Source of the DNA: Sphingobacteriia bacterium
Lineage (GTDB): Bacteria > Bacteroidota > Bacteroidia > Chitinophagales > Chitinophagaceae
Assembly (NCBI GenBank): GCA_947452295.1
Contig: CANGCK010000024.1
Span: forward strand, 1 to 47,163
Length of the DNA: 47,163 bases
Reading direction: 5' to 3'
The position numbers and the translations under genes were made by a program. Below are positions 34,088 to 43,123 of this stretch, one piece after another. The notes below the pieces were generated by a model, which saw nothing but the letters and a program-made list of their open reading frames with translations, did not search any database and was not told the origin of the DNA. Position 1 is the first letter of the stretch. Every line of letters begins with the position of its first letter.

Positions 34088-35698
34088 TTAAACTCCCAAG
34101 CGGATCATATCCGATGCTTTTTCAGCGATCATCATTGTTGCGGCGTTGGTATTCCCAGAAATAATTGTTGGCATAATGGAGGCATCAACCACCCGTAATC
34201 CTTTGATTTTGCGAACCCTCAGCGAAGAATCAGTCACTGCCATTGGATCTGATTCGGGTCCCATTTTACAAGTACCTACAGGGTGATATAGGGTTTCTAA
34301 ACTTTTTCTGATATGTGCTTTTAATGCTTCATCTGAATCTTGTTCTGCAGGCATTTCAATACCATCTTCAACATAAATTTTAAGCGCAGGTGCGTTAAGT
34401 ACTTCAATTGCTTTTTTTAAGGCAAACAACAATGTCTCCATGTCTTTTTCTGTAGAAAGTACTTCGTGGTTGATGATAGGAGGATCTTGAGGTTTAGAAG
34501 ACTTCAAGGCAACATATCCCCTACTTTCTGGCTGGAGTAGAATACCTAATACAGAAATTCCATTTTTTTTGGAGTAGGTTCTGAAATCATAAATATCGGT
34601 AGAATAATCTCCAGGAATTCCCAAAGGTACAAAGTGCAATTGAACGTCAGGCCTTTTTAAAGAGGGATTAGACTTTACAAAAGCATTGGCTTCAAGAGGT
34701 CCGTTGCTTAAAGGACCATCTTTAAATAATAAGTGTTTTAAAGCTGCTTTTGTTTTATTCCAAGGTTTTAATAATGCATTCCCTGTTTCCACATTTGTGA
34801 ATGCGCTAGCCCCACTCCAAACATGATCTTGAAGATTTTTGCCAACACCTGGCAATGGGACTAATACATCCAATCCAACTTTTTTCAACTCTACAGGATC
34901 TCCAATACCAGAAAGCATTAATATTTGAGGTGATTGGATTGCGCCAGCAGATAGTATTACTTCACCTGAACAATTGATACGTTCAGACTCGGAATAAGAT
35001 GTTTTTACATCTACTCCAACTGCTTTGCCATTTTCTATAATAATTCTTTTAACGTAAGCTTTCGTTTTAACTTTTAGGTTGGGTCTTTTTAGTATAGGCT
35101 TTAAAAAAGCATCTGCGGCACTATGCCTTTGATTGTTTTTTATAGTAAACTGTAATAAATGAGCCCCTTCTTGATGTTCGCCATTATAATCGCCATTTTT
35201 TTCCATTCCTACTTCTACACAAGCTTCAACAAATGCTTCGGCATATGGACTTGGTTCTTGGGCAAACATTACAGAAAGAGGACCTTCTTGACCATGGTAG
35301 TCAGCGCCAAAGTTTATATTATTTTCTGATCGTTTAAAATAAGGTAATATTTCTTTAAAGCTCCAACCGTCGTTACCTAAAGAAGCCCATTCATTGAAAT
35401 CTTCTTGATTCCCTCTTACATAAGCCATTGCATTAGTAGAGCTACTGCCACCAAGCGTTTTCCCCCTCGGAATATATAATTTTCTATTATCAATGTTTTT
35501 TTGAGGTACAGTCCAAAATTTCCAGTCTACTTCAGAACGATGTAACATGGTATATCCACCTGGAATATGAATTTCACTTTTGCTATCTGCACCACCAGCT
35601 TCAATTAACAACACTTTTACCGCACTATCTTCAGACAATCTATTGGCTAATACACAACCAGCTGTTCCAGCACCTATTATTATATAATCGTAAGTCAT
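34088..35698 (-). CDS. GMC family FAD-dependent oxidoreductase (choline dehydrogenase-like)
   Basis: This 536-residue flavoprotein oxidises an alcohol substrate. It has the FAD Rossmann motif YDYIIIGAGTAGCVLANRLSE (about 3-23) and GMC signature 1 around PRGKTLGGSSSTNAMAYVRGN. Signature 2 is in GAIQSPQILMLSGIGDP. The C-terminal catalytic His is in TLYHPVGTCKMG, followed by a second flavin contact GLRVVDASIMPTIISGNTNAATMMIAEKASD. The substrate could be choline or another alcohol; members named betA are often misassigned, so I give no symbol. It is a single gene, convergent with nothing obvious; a 253-nt gap lies upstream. Confidence 0.92.
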   Translation of the reverse strand: MTYDYIIIGAGTAGCVLANRLSEDSAVKVLLIEAGGADSKSEIHIPGGYTMLHRSEVDWKFWTVPQKNIDNRKLYIPRGKTLGGSSSTNAMAYVRGNQEDFNEWASLGNDGWSFKEILPYFKRSENNINFGADYHGQEGPLSVMFAQEPSPYAEAFVEACVEVGMEKNGDYNGEHQEGAHLLQFTIKNNQRHSAADAFLKPILKRPNLKVKTKAYVKRIIIENGKAVGVDVKTSYSESERINCSGEVILSAGAIQSPQILMLSGIGDPVELKKVGLDVLVPLPGVGKNLQDHVWSGASAFTNVETGNALLKPWNKTKAALKHLLFKDGPLSNGPLEANAFVKSNPSLKRPDVQLHFVPLGIPGDYSTDIYDFRTYSKKNGISVLGILLQPESRGYVALKSSKPQDPPIINHEVLSTEKDMETLLFALKKAIEVLNAPALKIYVEDGIEMPAEQDSDEALKAHIRKSLETLYHPVGTCKMGPESDPMAVTDSSLRVRKIKGLRVVDASIMPTIISGNTNAATMMIAEKASDMIRLGV

Positions 35699-35951
35699 TA
35701 GAAAAATATTAATGAAATATATAGCTATTTTAACAACTATTTCGTATTAGTTATTAACAATGCAAAATTGATGAAAATTATTTAATAAACGATTAGAATT
35801 GACAAGAGTAGGGACTTATTTATCCATCTTTAATTAACAATTATGGAGGAAATAAAGTATCTAATCAATAAAAGTGAATTAAATCTATAGATATAAATTT
35901 AAACACCTTATTTTGCCCATCAAAAAATAAAAAACCTTTCCGTTAATAATT
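35699..35951. other. Intergenic region between divergent GMC oxidoreductase and rnhA genes
   Basis: This 253-nt AT-rich gap holds no supported gene. A near-consensus minus-strand box CAATTTTG lies near 35763 and a near-consensus plus-strand TTATTTTG near 35910. A 15-codon frame at 35843-35890 is too weak to call. Confidence 0.4.
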
Positions 35952-36422
35952 ATGTCTACTTACCCCCTTCACATATATACTGATGGAGCTGCAAGAGGAA
36001 ACCCTGGGCGTGGTGGATATGGGGTAGTTTTAATGTGGGGGCCTAAAAGAAAAGAAATATCGGCTGGTTACAGATTAACCACTAATAATAGAATGGAGCT
36101 ATTAGCAGTAATTGTGGCACTTCAATCATTAACAAAATCAGACATTCCGCTAACAATATTTACTGATAGCAAATATATTGTGGATAGCGTTCAAAAAAAA
36201 TGGTTGAATAATTGGATAAAAACGGGTTTTAGTGGGGGGAAAAAAAACAAGGATTTATGGTTACAGTACCATGAATTGTCTAAAAAATATGCAATTACTT
36301 TTAAATGGGTAAAAGGACACGCCGACAATCCATTTAATAACAGGTGCGACGAATTGGCCACTCAAGCTGCAGACCAAAATAATTTATTAATAGATACGGT
36401 ATATGAAGCAGAAAAAAATTAA
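35952..36422 (+). CDS. rnhA: Ribonuclease HI
   Basis: RNase HI cleaves RNA in RNA-DNA hybrids, removing primers and R-loops. The 156-residue protein has the DEDD active site: Asp11 (IYTDGAARGNPG), Glu49 (NNRMEL), Asp72 (FTDSKYIVDSV) and the last Asp in NRCDELA. The basic-loop segment KKWLNNWIKTGFSGGKKNKDLW and the KGHADNPFNN histidine loop are present. The length is typical of the E. coli-like form. Confidence 0.96.
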   Translation: MSTYPLHIYTDGAARGNPGRGGYGVVLMWGPKRKEISAGYRLTTNNRMELLAVIVALQSLTKSDIPLTIFTDSKYIVDSVQKKWLNNWIKTGFSGGKKNKDLWLQYHELSKKYAITFKWVKGHADNPFNNRCDELATQAADQNNLLIDTVYEAEKN

Positions 36423-36452
36423 TGCCTCCTTACTTTATTTAAAACGATATAG

Positions 36453-36475
36453 GCTTAGCTCTAATTAAGCTAAGC
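36453..36475. terminator. Bidirectional hairpin between rnhA and the DUF6580 gene
   Basis: Arms gcttagct (36453-36460) and agctaagc (36468-36475) are perfect and separated by 7 nt, in the gap between the convergent genes. The right arm covers the stop codon of the DUF6580 gene, so the hairpin is part of that coding end. Confidence 0.55.
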
Positions 36476-37042
36476 TATATTATTATTGTTGTTCAATACA
36501 GTTTTGTTTAATAAAGAAAACACCCCAAAGAAAATAGCTGAAAAAACAACTGTAGATAACACGCTATATTGATAAAAAGGTAAGCCATCAGACAAACAAG
36601 TAAGCCATCCGCTGAAGTTTAGGCTACGTTGATAACCACCACCACTTAACCATACTAAGGAATTTGAAACCAGAAAAAATGCTGTTGGTCCCAAAATACT
36701 GGCACCGGCAATTGTGGCAATCTTATTGTTTTTGATAATAAATCCAACACAGGTTACTGCTGAAAATAATAAATAATTTTCCCACTGACCACTATAAAAA
36801 CCAGCTATTTCAGACAAACCATTGATATAAAGTAGTTGATAAAAAATATCTGAAATTAACATTGATAGGATGGGTAAAAGAAAAGCTGTTTTTTTATTAG
36901 ATCTAAAAATTGCTCCAGCAAACAATGCAACTGCGATTTGAGGGGCAAAGCCATAAGGTCTACCCGGAATCACTCTATATAAAGCAGTAGCAATTATCAT
37001 TAAAGCTAAAGCTGTTACAAAGTTCTTATTCATTTTTTTCAT
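36470..37042 (-). CDS. DUF6580 family membrane protein
   Basis: This 190-residue integral membrane protein has five or six hydrophobic segments and the DUF6580 features RVIPGRPYGFAPQIAVALFAGAIF near the N-terminus and PILSMLISDIFYQLLY. The fold resembles ECF-type S-component transporters, so a role in uptake of a small molecule is possible, but no substrate is known. It ends in a poly-Asn stretch. A TACTTTTG box at 37069-37062 fits the -7 consensus for its promoter. Confidence 0.85.
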   Translation of the reverse strand: MKKMNKNFVTALALMIIATALYRVIPGRPYGFAPQIAVALFAGAIFRSNKKTAFLLPILSMLISDIFYQLLYINGLSEIAGFYSGQWENYLLFSAVTCVGFIIKNNKIATIAGASILGPTAFFLVSNSLVWLSGGGYQRSLNFSGWLTCLSDGLPFYQYSVLSTVVFSAIFFGVFSLLNKTVLNNNNNIA

Positions 37043-37061
37043 TATTTATGATATTTCTATT

Positions 37062-37069
37062 CAAAAGTA
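37062..37069 (-). promoter_or_regulatory. Minus-7 box of the DUF6580 gene
   Basis: TACTTTTG on the minus strand fits TAnnTTTG exactly and predicts a start near 37057, 15 nt before the ATG. The -33 element is weak. Confidence 0.45.
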
Positions 37070-37121
37070 CACTGAATCTTAATACCCGCATTTTACAATT
37101 TTACCCATCATGTGAATAATC

Positions 37122-38324
37122 TTATAAAAGGGGTATAAAAGCCTTAAATAAAGTACATTTTTCTGTTGATTCTAATCGATATGGTGTATTTGGAAGAATA
37201 ATTATTGCTTCCCCTCTGGAGTAATGAAACGCATCATTTATTCTAGTATAACCTTCGGTAATGATCAAAATTTCAACAGAATGGCTATTCGTTTCATACA
37301 ACGAATTGGGAGTTAGCACTATTTTGCTGATACCGAAATCGGGAACAGGGCAATTAAAGATTGTTTCAAATGAATTAATTGGAAGCCCATCCATAATTTC
37401 TGGAATCACTTCTTCAAAAGAGGTATGCTTAATTAATTCTTGCACATCTATAAATTTGGATGTCAATCCTGCTCTAAGCACATTATCACTATTGGCCATT
37501 AATTCTATATTTTGACCTTCTAAATATGCATGAGGGATTCCTGCTTTTTGAAAAATTGCTTGTCCAGGTGCAATCTGAACGATATTGAAAAAGAATATGG
37601 AAAAAATTCCTTTATCAATATCTCCTACTATATTTTTTCCGTCATATAATTTTGCCACCCACCATTCAGGATCATTTTTGGTAACAATTTTATTATTCCG
37701 CTGTTCAATTGACCTGTTAATTAAGGGCAGCAAAATCAAATTAACTTGAGATTGCTCCATTTCCATTACATACTTATACAGTCCTTTTGTACCTGATGTA
37801 TTAAATACTGCAATGAAAGAACTAAATTCCTGAATATTTCTTAATGTATTAATTATATTTTCCTTGGATTTAAAACCATGAAGCAACCAAAAATCACTTA
37901 ATGCAACCATTACTTCTGGTTTATGATTACGATCTTTATAGTTTCTGTTAGGAGCATTTAATGGAATCCCTGCTGCTTCTTCTGCATCAAATCCTTTTTC
38001 TGCTTCTTCTTTAGAAGGATGTACTTGAATAGAAAGCATGTCGTTAACATCTAATACCTTGAACAAAAAGGGCAATTCTCCAAAACGATCAACTACTTTT
38101 TGAGTTAATGTTTCGGTTGGATGTGCTTGAATAAATTGTTGTAAGGATATTTCATTTCCATTTTTCAAAACGGTTGAAGGAGCAGAAGAATGCGCCCCCA
38201 TCCAATATTCTGCGAATGGAACATGTTGATTATTATTTAAACCCAGTAAATCAGGAATATATGAAAATCCACCCCAAGCGTAGTTTTGCACTACACCCTT
38301 TATCTTAAAAATTTTTTGTTCCAT
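37122..38324 (-). CDS. manA: Class I mannose-6-phosphate isomerase
   Basis: ManA interconverts mannose-6-phosphate and fructose-6-phosphate. The 400-residue cupin enzyme begins FKIKGVVQNYAWGG. It has the zinc-binding QVHPSKEEAEKGF region and the KPEVMVAL segment. AGIPHAYLEGQNIELMANSDNVLRAGLTSKFIDV holds the other conserved zinc and substrate residues. The length is typical. A palindrome lies 9 nt upstream of the start. The gene is divergent from the YraN gene. Confidence 0.95.
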   Translation of the reverse strand: MEQKIFKIKGVVQNYAWGGFSYIPDLLGLNNNQHVPFAEYWMGAHSSAPSTVLKNGNEISLQQFIQAHPTETLTQKVVDRFGELPFLFKVLDVNDMLSIQVHPSKEEAEKGFDAEEAAGIPLNAPNRNYKDRNHKPEVMVALSDFWLLHGFKSKENIINTLRNIQEFSSFIAVFNTSGTKGLYKYVMEMEQSQVNLILLPLINRSIEQRNNKIVTKNDPEWWVAKLYDGKNIVGDIDKGIFSIFFFNIVQIAPGQAIFQKAGIPHAYLEGQNIELMANSDNVLRAGLTSKFIDVQELIKHTSFEEVIPEIMDGLPINSFETIFNCPVPDFGISKIVLTPNSLYETNSHSVEILIITEGYTRINDAFHYSRGEAIIILPNTPYRLESTEKCTLFKAFIPLL

Positions 38325-38333
38325 TGTTTAAAT

Positions 38334-38353
38334 CAGGTATTTATACCTGCAAA
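38334..38353. promoter_or_regulatory. Palindrome in the manA leader
   Basis: CAGGTA-TTTA-TACCTG (38334-38349) is a perfect 6-bp inverted repeat, followed by CAAA. It matches 16 of 20 bases with the malQ leader motif at 34003. On the minus strand it overlaps a possible -7 element (TATTTG). Binding of a regulator is possible but not shown. Confidence 0.4.
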
Positions 38354-38386
38354 TATCAGCTGATTGATGAATAAATTGCAATAAAT

Positions 38387-38746
38387 ATGGAACTAAATAA
38401 TAAAATTACTGGTGCTCGAGGAGAAGAAATTGCAAGCGATTTTTTGATTAAACAACAATATATTATAGAAGAACGCAATTGGAGACACAAACATTATGAA
38501 GTAGACATAATTGCATCTAAAAACAAATTACTCCATTTTATAGAAGTAAAAACTAGAAATAGTTTAAGATATGGCCATCCGGAAGAAAGTATAACCAAAG
38601 AAAAAATGCAATTTCTAAAAAACGCGGCTAGTTCTTACCAACATCAACACCAAAAATGGAAATACATACAATTTGATGTGATAGCAATTGAACTCAAAAA
38701 TAATGAAGTAAAGGAAATATTTTTTATTGAAGATGTATATTTCTAA
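38387..38746 (+). CDS. YraN family (UPF0102) endonuclease-like protein
   Basis: This 119-residue member of UPF0102 has the restriction-endonuclease-like core GEEIASDFLIKQQYIIEERNWRHKHYEVDIIASK. It carries E/D and the catalytic-type FIEVKTRNSLRYGHPEESI. It also has the conserved VTKEK-like SITKEKMQFLKNAASSYQ. Members often flank rnhB or Holliday junction genes; here rnhA is 2 kb away. The exact role is not known. Confidence 0.9.
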   Translation: MELNNKITGARGEEIASDFLIKQQYIIEERNWRHKHYEVDIIASKNKLLHFIEVKTRNSLRYGHPEESITKEKMQFLKNAASSYQHQHQKWKYIQFDVIAIELKNNEVKEIFFIEDVYF

Positions 38747-38887
38747 TTCAATATCACTAGAATTATAGTAAATAAATTAGAGTAAATGTAGAAATATTGT
38801 CGGCATATTAATTTTTTTTTTGACAGATTGCCATTTAACAACTTAATTGCATAAATATTGTTTATTAGAACTTAAGTATTTAATACA

Positions 38888-39178
38888 ATGAAAAAGTTTC
38901 AGGCAATCATAAAATTTAGCATGGACAATGATTTTATGTCATTTGTGCCAGCACATAGAACTTATATCAATTATTTAATCAATAAGGGTATTATCGACAG
39001 TTATGCGGTAAGTATGGAAAGTCAGACCTGCTGGATTACATTAAATACATCCGACAAAGAAAAAGCTGATCAATATTTAGTCAAATCTCCGCTGTATAAA
39101 TATTGGAATTATGAGATTGAAGAACTTTTTGTATACGACAGTCAGCATTACCGTTTTCCTTCGCTTCAATTAAACTAA
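38888..39178 (+). CDS. Small ferredoxin-like fold protein (muconolactone isomerase/YciI-like), function unknown
   Basis: The 96-residue protein has no signal or membrane segment. A beta-alpha-beta-beta-alpha-beta pattern (AIIKFSM ... RTYINYLINKGIIDSYAVSMESQTCWITLNTSDKEKADQYLVKSPLYKYWNYEIEELFVYDSQH) resembles the dimeric alpha/beta-barrel of the muconolactone delta-isomerase and YciI groups. No catabolic genes are nearby, so enzymatic activity on muconolactone is unlikely. It is a single gene after a 141-nt gap. Confidence 0.65.
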   Translation: MKKFQAIIKFSMDNDFMSFVPAHRTYINYLINKGIIDSYAVSMESQTCWITLNTSDKEKADQYLVKSPLYKYWNYEIEELFVYDSQHYRFPSLQLN

Positions 39179-39203
39179 TCTACAAATAGTAAAACACTGC
39201 TCA

Positions 39204-40094
39204 TTAATGCTTAAATATTTTTTCGCCTGCTGTAACTTCAAATGGCAAAATATTTTGGCTTGGAGGCAAAGGACAGGTTGCAAAATGGGTAAAAGCACAG
39301 GGAGGGTTATATGCTTTGTTAAAATCAATCCAAGTTTTACCGTTTACATCGGGTTTAGCTGCTATTAAAAACCTACCTGCTCCATAGGTAGTTCGATTAT
39401 TGGTTGCATCTCCAAAAATTACAAATAAATCATCCCCATCTTCAACTGCATCTAGAGATACTACTTGACGATTAACCGTAAAAATTAGTTTACCCAACAA
39501 TTTCATTTGAATTGTTTGACCAAGCACATTTTTAATAGGTATGTTAGATGGAAATAATGGTGCTTGCAGTATAGCAGGCAATTTCCAATTAGTATCAATC
39601 GCAAACCGATCAATTGTATTAAATTTTTTAACCAATGAACTATTATTATTTCTTAACCGTATACCAATTTTATCTTCTCTTTTTATTATCGTCCAGTGAA
39701 AGGATTTGTATTGAACTTTTACAGCAATATTATCGTCTGCAGAAAAAATAATTGTATTGTTTGCCAACTTACCATTAACAGTTATAGGAACATTATTGTT
39801 TGTAAAAAGACGTACAGCATTACCTTGTAACTCGAAGTAACCAGCTTTTGCAACACCAAAATCACTTGGGAAAACTATAGTATTAGCGCTGCTATTTCCA
39901 AAGGTATTTTTTCCTTGCTCCAGCCAATATAACCCTACAAGATTTAACCACCCATTTTCTTTTTTCAGATCTTCATTTCTATTTGTAAACCATTGATTAA
40001 TTTCTGCAGGGTAGTTATTATTCGTTTGTGCAATCAATGAGAATTGGATGGTAAAAAGCAAACAACTAATTATAATTTTTTTCATAAATTTCAT
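39204..40094 (-). CDS. Secreted DUF1684 family protein
   Basis: This 296-residue protein has a signal peptide (KKIIISCLLFTIQFSLIAQ) and the DUF1684 signatures. These are RNEDLKKENGWLNLVGLYWLEQGKNTFGN near the N-terminus and YGAGRFLIAAKPDVNGKTWIDFNKAYNPPCAFTHFATCPLPPSQNILPFEVTAGEK at the C-terminus. The family is common but its function is unknown. It shares its direction with the DUF4395 gene 74 nt upstream. Confidence 0.88.
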   Translation of the reverse strand: MKFMKKIIISCLLFTIQFSLIAQTNNNYPAEINQWFTNRNEDLKKENGWLNLVGLYWLEQGKNTFGNSSANTIVFPSDFGVAKAGYFELQGNAVRLFTNNNVPITVNGKLANNTIIFSADDNIAVKVQYKSFHWTIIKREDKIGIRLRNNNSSLVKKFNTIDRFAIDTNWKLPAILQAPLFPSNIPIKNVLGQTIQMKLLGKLIFTVNRQVVSLDAVEDGDDLFVIFGDATNNRTTYGAGRFLIAAKPDVNGKTWIDFNKAYNPPCAFTHFATCPLPPSQNILPFEVTAGEKIFKH

Positions 40095-40168
40095 TAAACA
40101 GTTTTATTTTTTGCACAAGATTTAACTTAAATAAATATACTTAACTGGGATTTTTTCTTGAGTTAATT

Positions 40169-40624
40169 TCAAGAAGATGATTTTGAAGAAGGTACAATAT
40201 TATTAAAAGATGCATATATGTAACAAATTATACAAATACCCAAGAAACCTTCTGCAAAAGAACAAATGGCAAGCAATAAACCCAACAAAAAAGCTAGTTG
40301 ATTCAAATCAATTATTAGTGCGATAAAAATAATATCAGTCAATAAGAATCCTATTTGAGCTGCAAAACGTTTAGGAGCATTATCTACCATTTTAATTGCT
40401 AGGATCCCCTTCTTCTCTAAAAAATCAACTCCAAATTGTAGCAAACTATATTTTCCACCACAAAATGCACGTACATAAAAATCGAACATTAAAAAAGCAG
40501 GAATATATAAATTAAGTGTCCCTAAAAACGAAAGCGACATTAAAAATACAATTATCGCAATTATTTTTGTGCTATGTTCATTAACAAGCTTCCAATCAAT
40601 AGGCGCGTTTATTGTATTAGGCAT
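40169..40624 (-). CDS. DUF4395 family membrane protein
   Basis: This 151-residue protein has four hydrophobic segments and the DUF4395 core DWKLVNEHSTKIIAIIVFLMSLSFL ... IPAFLMFDFYVRAFCGGKYSLLQF and APKRFAAQIGFLLTDIIFIALI. It ends in an aliphatic segment with two nearby cysteines (GICIICYIY). A sulfur-related role has been suggested for some members elsewhere; nothing nearby tests this. A TAACTTTG promoter box lies at 40648-40641. Confidence 0.87.
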   Translation of the reverse strand: MPNTINAPIDWKLVNEHSTKIIAIIVFLMSLSFLGTLNLYIPAFLMFDFYVRAFCGGKYSLLQFGVDFLEKKGILAIKMVDNAPKRFAAQIGFLLTDIIFIALIIDLNQLAFLLGLLLAICSFAEGFLGICIICYIYASFNNIVPSSKSSS

Positions 40625-40640
40625 ATTTGCTGGTTTAATA

Positions 40641-40648
40641 CAAAGTTA
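40641..40648 (-). promoter_or_regulatory. Minus-7 box of the DUF4395 gene
   Basis: TAACTTTG on the minus strand fits TAnnTTTG and gives a start near 40636, 12 nt before the ATG. No clear -33 TTTG is seen at 19 nt. Confidence 0.45.
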
Positions 40649-40723
40649 AATCCTACTATTCAAATAGACTAATAATTTTTAACCTTTTCATATTGTATAC
40701 AGAATACTATATTTATATAAATT

Positions 40724-41029
40724 ATGTCCACTATGGAATCATTTTATGAGTGGGATGGAGATATATTGATATTAAATGTGTTGGGAACACCGGGTGCTAA
40801 AATGAATAAAATTGGCAAGGTGAAGGGGCAACAATTGAAGATAAGCGTAACAGCAGAACCAACAGATGGCAAAGCCACTGACTCTATGGTAGCATTTCTT
40901 TCGAAAGAATTTAAGGTTTCGAAAAAAGACATTGAAGTAGTATTCGGACAGTTTAGTATACATAAACAGTTACGAATTAAGCATCCTCAAAAATTACCTG
41001 CGGGTATAAGCAAACCATCATTGAAATAA
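40724..41029 (+). CDS. DUF167/YggU family protein
   Basis: This 101-residue protein has the DUF167 features ILNVLGTPGAKMNKIGKVKGQQLKISVTAEPTDGKATDSMVAFLSKEFKVSKKDIEVVFGQFSIHKQLRI. The PxDGKAN-like motif is in the middle. The function is unknown, and members are small and cytosolic. It is a single gene divergent from the DUF4395 gene. Confidence 0.92.
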   Translation: MSTMESFYEWDGDILILNVLGTPGAKMNKIGKVKGQQLKISVTAEPTDGKATDSMVAFLSKEFKVSKKDIEVVFGQFSIHKQLRIKHPQKLPAGISKPSLK

Positions 41030-41096
41030 AACTTCCATGATTTATATGCAAAAGCACAAACTGTTAAAATATCAAAGTAATTAGCGAATAAGTATA

Positions 41097-41960
41097 TTAT
41101 TTACAAACATAAGAATACCTTGTTGTACCGATGAAAAGGCCTAATCCCTGTTGTAAATCTCCATTAGAATCTACTTGTAAAACATATTTATCCTTAGAAA
41201 TAACATACCCATCAAATGTAGTATTCCAATTATCAATAACGCTGCCATTATTCACATCATAAATTTCTGTAACCATTTCAGTTACAGGGTTTGATGGTTT
41301 AATTCCAAAATTGAAGCCTTGTAAGTAGATATAATTTTCGAAAGCATCACCAAAAAGATATATCCAAGGTTTTATTGATTTTGTAAGGTCATATTTAACC
41401 GAAGATTGAAGTATTTTAGTTTTACCATCATTCAATAAAAGTTCAGATTTTATCAAATTATTATTCGCGTCATAAAGATAATTAGCTATATAATCGGGGG
41501 TAGAAGATCCATTATAATAAATGAATTTATTCATCAACCGATTTAAACCATCGTATTTATATTCGTAACGTTCATCATCATAACTGCTATCGGCATAATA
41601 TTGTCTGATGAAATAAGTAGTCACATTTTTGGTAGATTGATTGAGCTTGAACCATTCAGTATCTGAAATTTTTACCGTATCGGAAACATAAGAAAACCGT
41701 ATTGATTTTTCGGTTTTTTGGCTCACGCTATCAAAAAAGGTCATTGAAAGAGGCATTTTAGTACTGTCTTTCACAAAAGAAAGTCTATTGTAAATGGCTG
41801 TTCCGTTAACTTGTTGAATGCCGATTAAATCGCAAGTAGCAGTGGTATTTGTTGTTAGCGCTGCTACTTCCTGTCCGGTTGCTGGATCAGTTTCAGTAAA
41901 TTGCTTATTACAACTAAACAATACACAAGCTGAACATATTATGACTAATTTTTTTTTCAC
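41097..41960 (-). CDS. Lipoprotein of unknown function, third gene of the surface operon
   Basis: No family is recognised. The 287-residue product is a lipoprotein by its signal peptide and lipobox (CSACVLFSCNK; lipidated Cys about 17). The mature part has beta-rich, YD-like stretches (YEYKYDGLNRLMNKF, YLYDANNNLIKSELL) like RHS/YD-type repeats. The start is a GTG at 41960 that overlaps the TAG of the preceding T9SS gene (TAGTG), so translation is coupled. It is co-directional with the two large surface protein genes and likely associates with them at the outer membrane. Confidence 0.75.
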   Translation of the reverse strand: MKKKLVIICSACVLFSCNKQFTETDPATGQEVAALTTNTTATCDLIGIQQVNGTAIYNRLSFVKDSTKMPLSMTFFDSVSQKTEKSIRFSYVSDTVKISDTEWFKLNQSTKNVTTYFIRQYYADSSYDDERYEYKYDGLNRLMNKFIYYNGSSTPDYIANYLYDANNNLIKSELLLNDGKTKILQSSVKYDLTKSIKPWIYLFGDAFENYIYLQGFNFGIKPSNPVTEMVTEIYDVNNGSVIDNWNTTFDGYVISKDKYVLQVDSNGDLQQGLGLFIGTTRYSYVCK

Positions 41961-43120
41961 TATAATCCTATTATTTGAATTGCCTTTGGTTTGTATCCAT
42001 TGACGTTTACATTAATTGTATAAATGCCTTTATTTAGCATTAAATTAAATGGAATTCGGATATTCATATCATTGAAAACAAAATGATTAAAACTCCATTT
42101 TGTTTTTCCTGCAGCATCCACCATTAAAATTTGAACGATACCACTGTATCTACGATCTAATTTGAGTTGCAGATAAAAAACGCCAGAAGTTGGGTTTGGA
42201 TATGCCGACAATTGGAAATCTTTTTGCAAACTAGAAGTTGGATCTGTTTGTACTAAATAATCAGCAGATTTAGACCAACAAAAATTATCTAGACTAGTAA
42301 CAACTTGATAAAGACCTTTTGATTTTATTTTTACGGTATTGGTAGAATCTAATGGTAGTAATAAGTTGTTGAAATACCATTTATAGTTAACCGATTGTTC
42401 ACTTACTAAATTATCAGCAACACGTATAATAGAAGGAATAGGTGTAAGATTTTTACGCAAAGTGATTTTTGCAGAAGTATCTGAAAAACAATAGTTATTA
42501 TTGCTAGCTTTAATGCCATTTTGAATAAAATAAACACCTTCTTTTGAGGCAGTAATTCTTTGTAACGTATCGCCCGAAGACCACCGGTAAGAGGCACTTA
42601 TATCCGCACCGTTTAAAGAAATTGTATCATAAAAACAAATAGTGGTATCTACAGTAAACCCTATGATGGCAGCTTTCTTTGAGGTATTAACATGTGATAC
42701 TTCAATTGGCTTACTAGTAGCAATTCTTGCGATACCGTCGGAAGCTTCAAATCTATATGTGCCAGGTTGTTTAATAATTAAACTGTCTTTATTTCCTTCT
42801 GAAATTAGTGTATCATTCTTAAACCATTTATAAATAATGTTTTTAGCTGCTTTTAATACTAATGTATTCGTGGGACAAAGAATGGTATCATTATTATAAT
42901 TTAATTCAGCATTAACAGGGTATGCAATTGGTTGTTGAAACCCACGCATATATTGCTGAGTTGAATCATTTGACAAACCACTGCTAACTTGCCCTGTTGA
43001 GCTCAACAATCCTCTAGAGGAAGAGGTCGTATAAAAGTTGATGTTACTTCGTTTTATAGACTGAGCAGTTATACTTCCCAACAGGAACAATTGTATCGCG
43101 ATGAAAATATATTTTCGCAT
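41960..43120 (-). CDS. Secreted protein with Ig-like domains and T9SS type A sorting domain
   Basis: This 386-residue protein begins with a signal peptide (MRKYIFIAIQLFLLGSITAQ). Two or three beta-sandwich segments follow, with 'tiling' motifs such as YKWFKNDTLISEGNKDSLIIKQPGTYRF and YRWSSGDTLQRITASKEGVYFI (PKD/Ig-like). It ends in a T9SS type A C-terminal domain (LSAYPNPTSGVFYLQLKL ... LNKGIYTINVNVNGYKPKAIQI). That signal directs export through the type IX system and anchoring at the cell surface. The ATG at 43120 is preferred over an in-frame TTG at 43123. The gene starts directly after the S74 gene stop (TAA-TTG-ATG). Confidence 0.88.
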   Translation of the reverse strand: MRKYIFIAIQLFLLGSITAQSIKRSNINFYTTSSSRGLLSSTGQVSSGLSNDSTQQYMRGFQQPIAYPVNAELNYNNDTILCPTNTLVLKAAKNIIYKWFKNDTLISEGNKDSLIIKQPGTYRFEASDGIARIATSKPIEVSHVNTSKKAAIIGFTVDTTICFYDTISLNGADISASYRWSSGDTLQRITASKEGVYFIQNGIKASNNNYCFSDTSAKITLRKNLTPIPSIIRVADNLVSEQSVNYKWYFNNLLLPLDSTNTVKIKSKGLYQVVTSLDNFCWSKSADYLVQTDPTSSLQKDFQLSAYPNPTSGVFYLQLKLDRRYSGIVQILMVDAAGKTKWSFNHFVFNDMNIRIPFNLMLNKGIYTINVNVNGYKPKAIQIIGL

Positions 43121-43123
43121 CAA

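Noticed and set aside
35843..35890. 15-codon frame after a GGAGG-like stretch upstream of rnhA.
   Set aside because: Too short to support, and the GGAGG is inside the frame, not before it.
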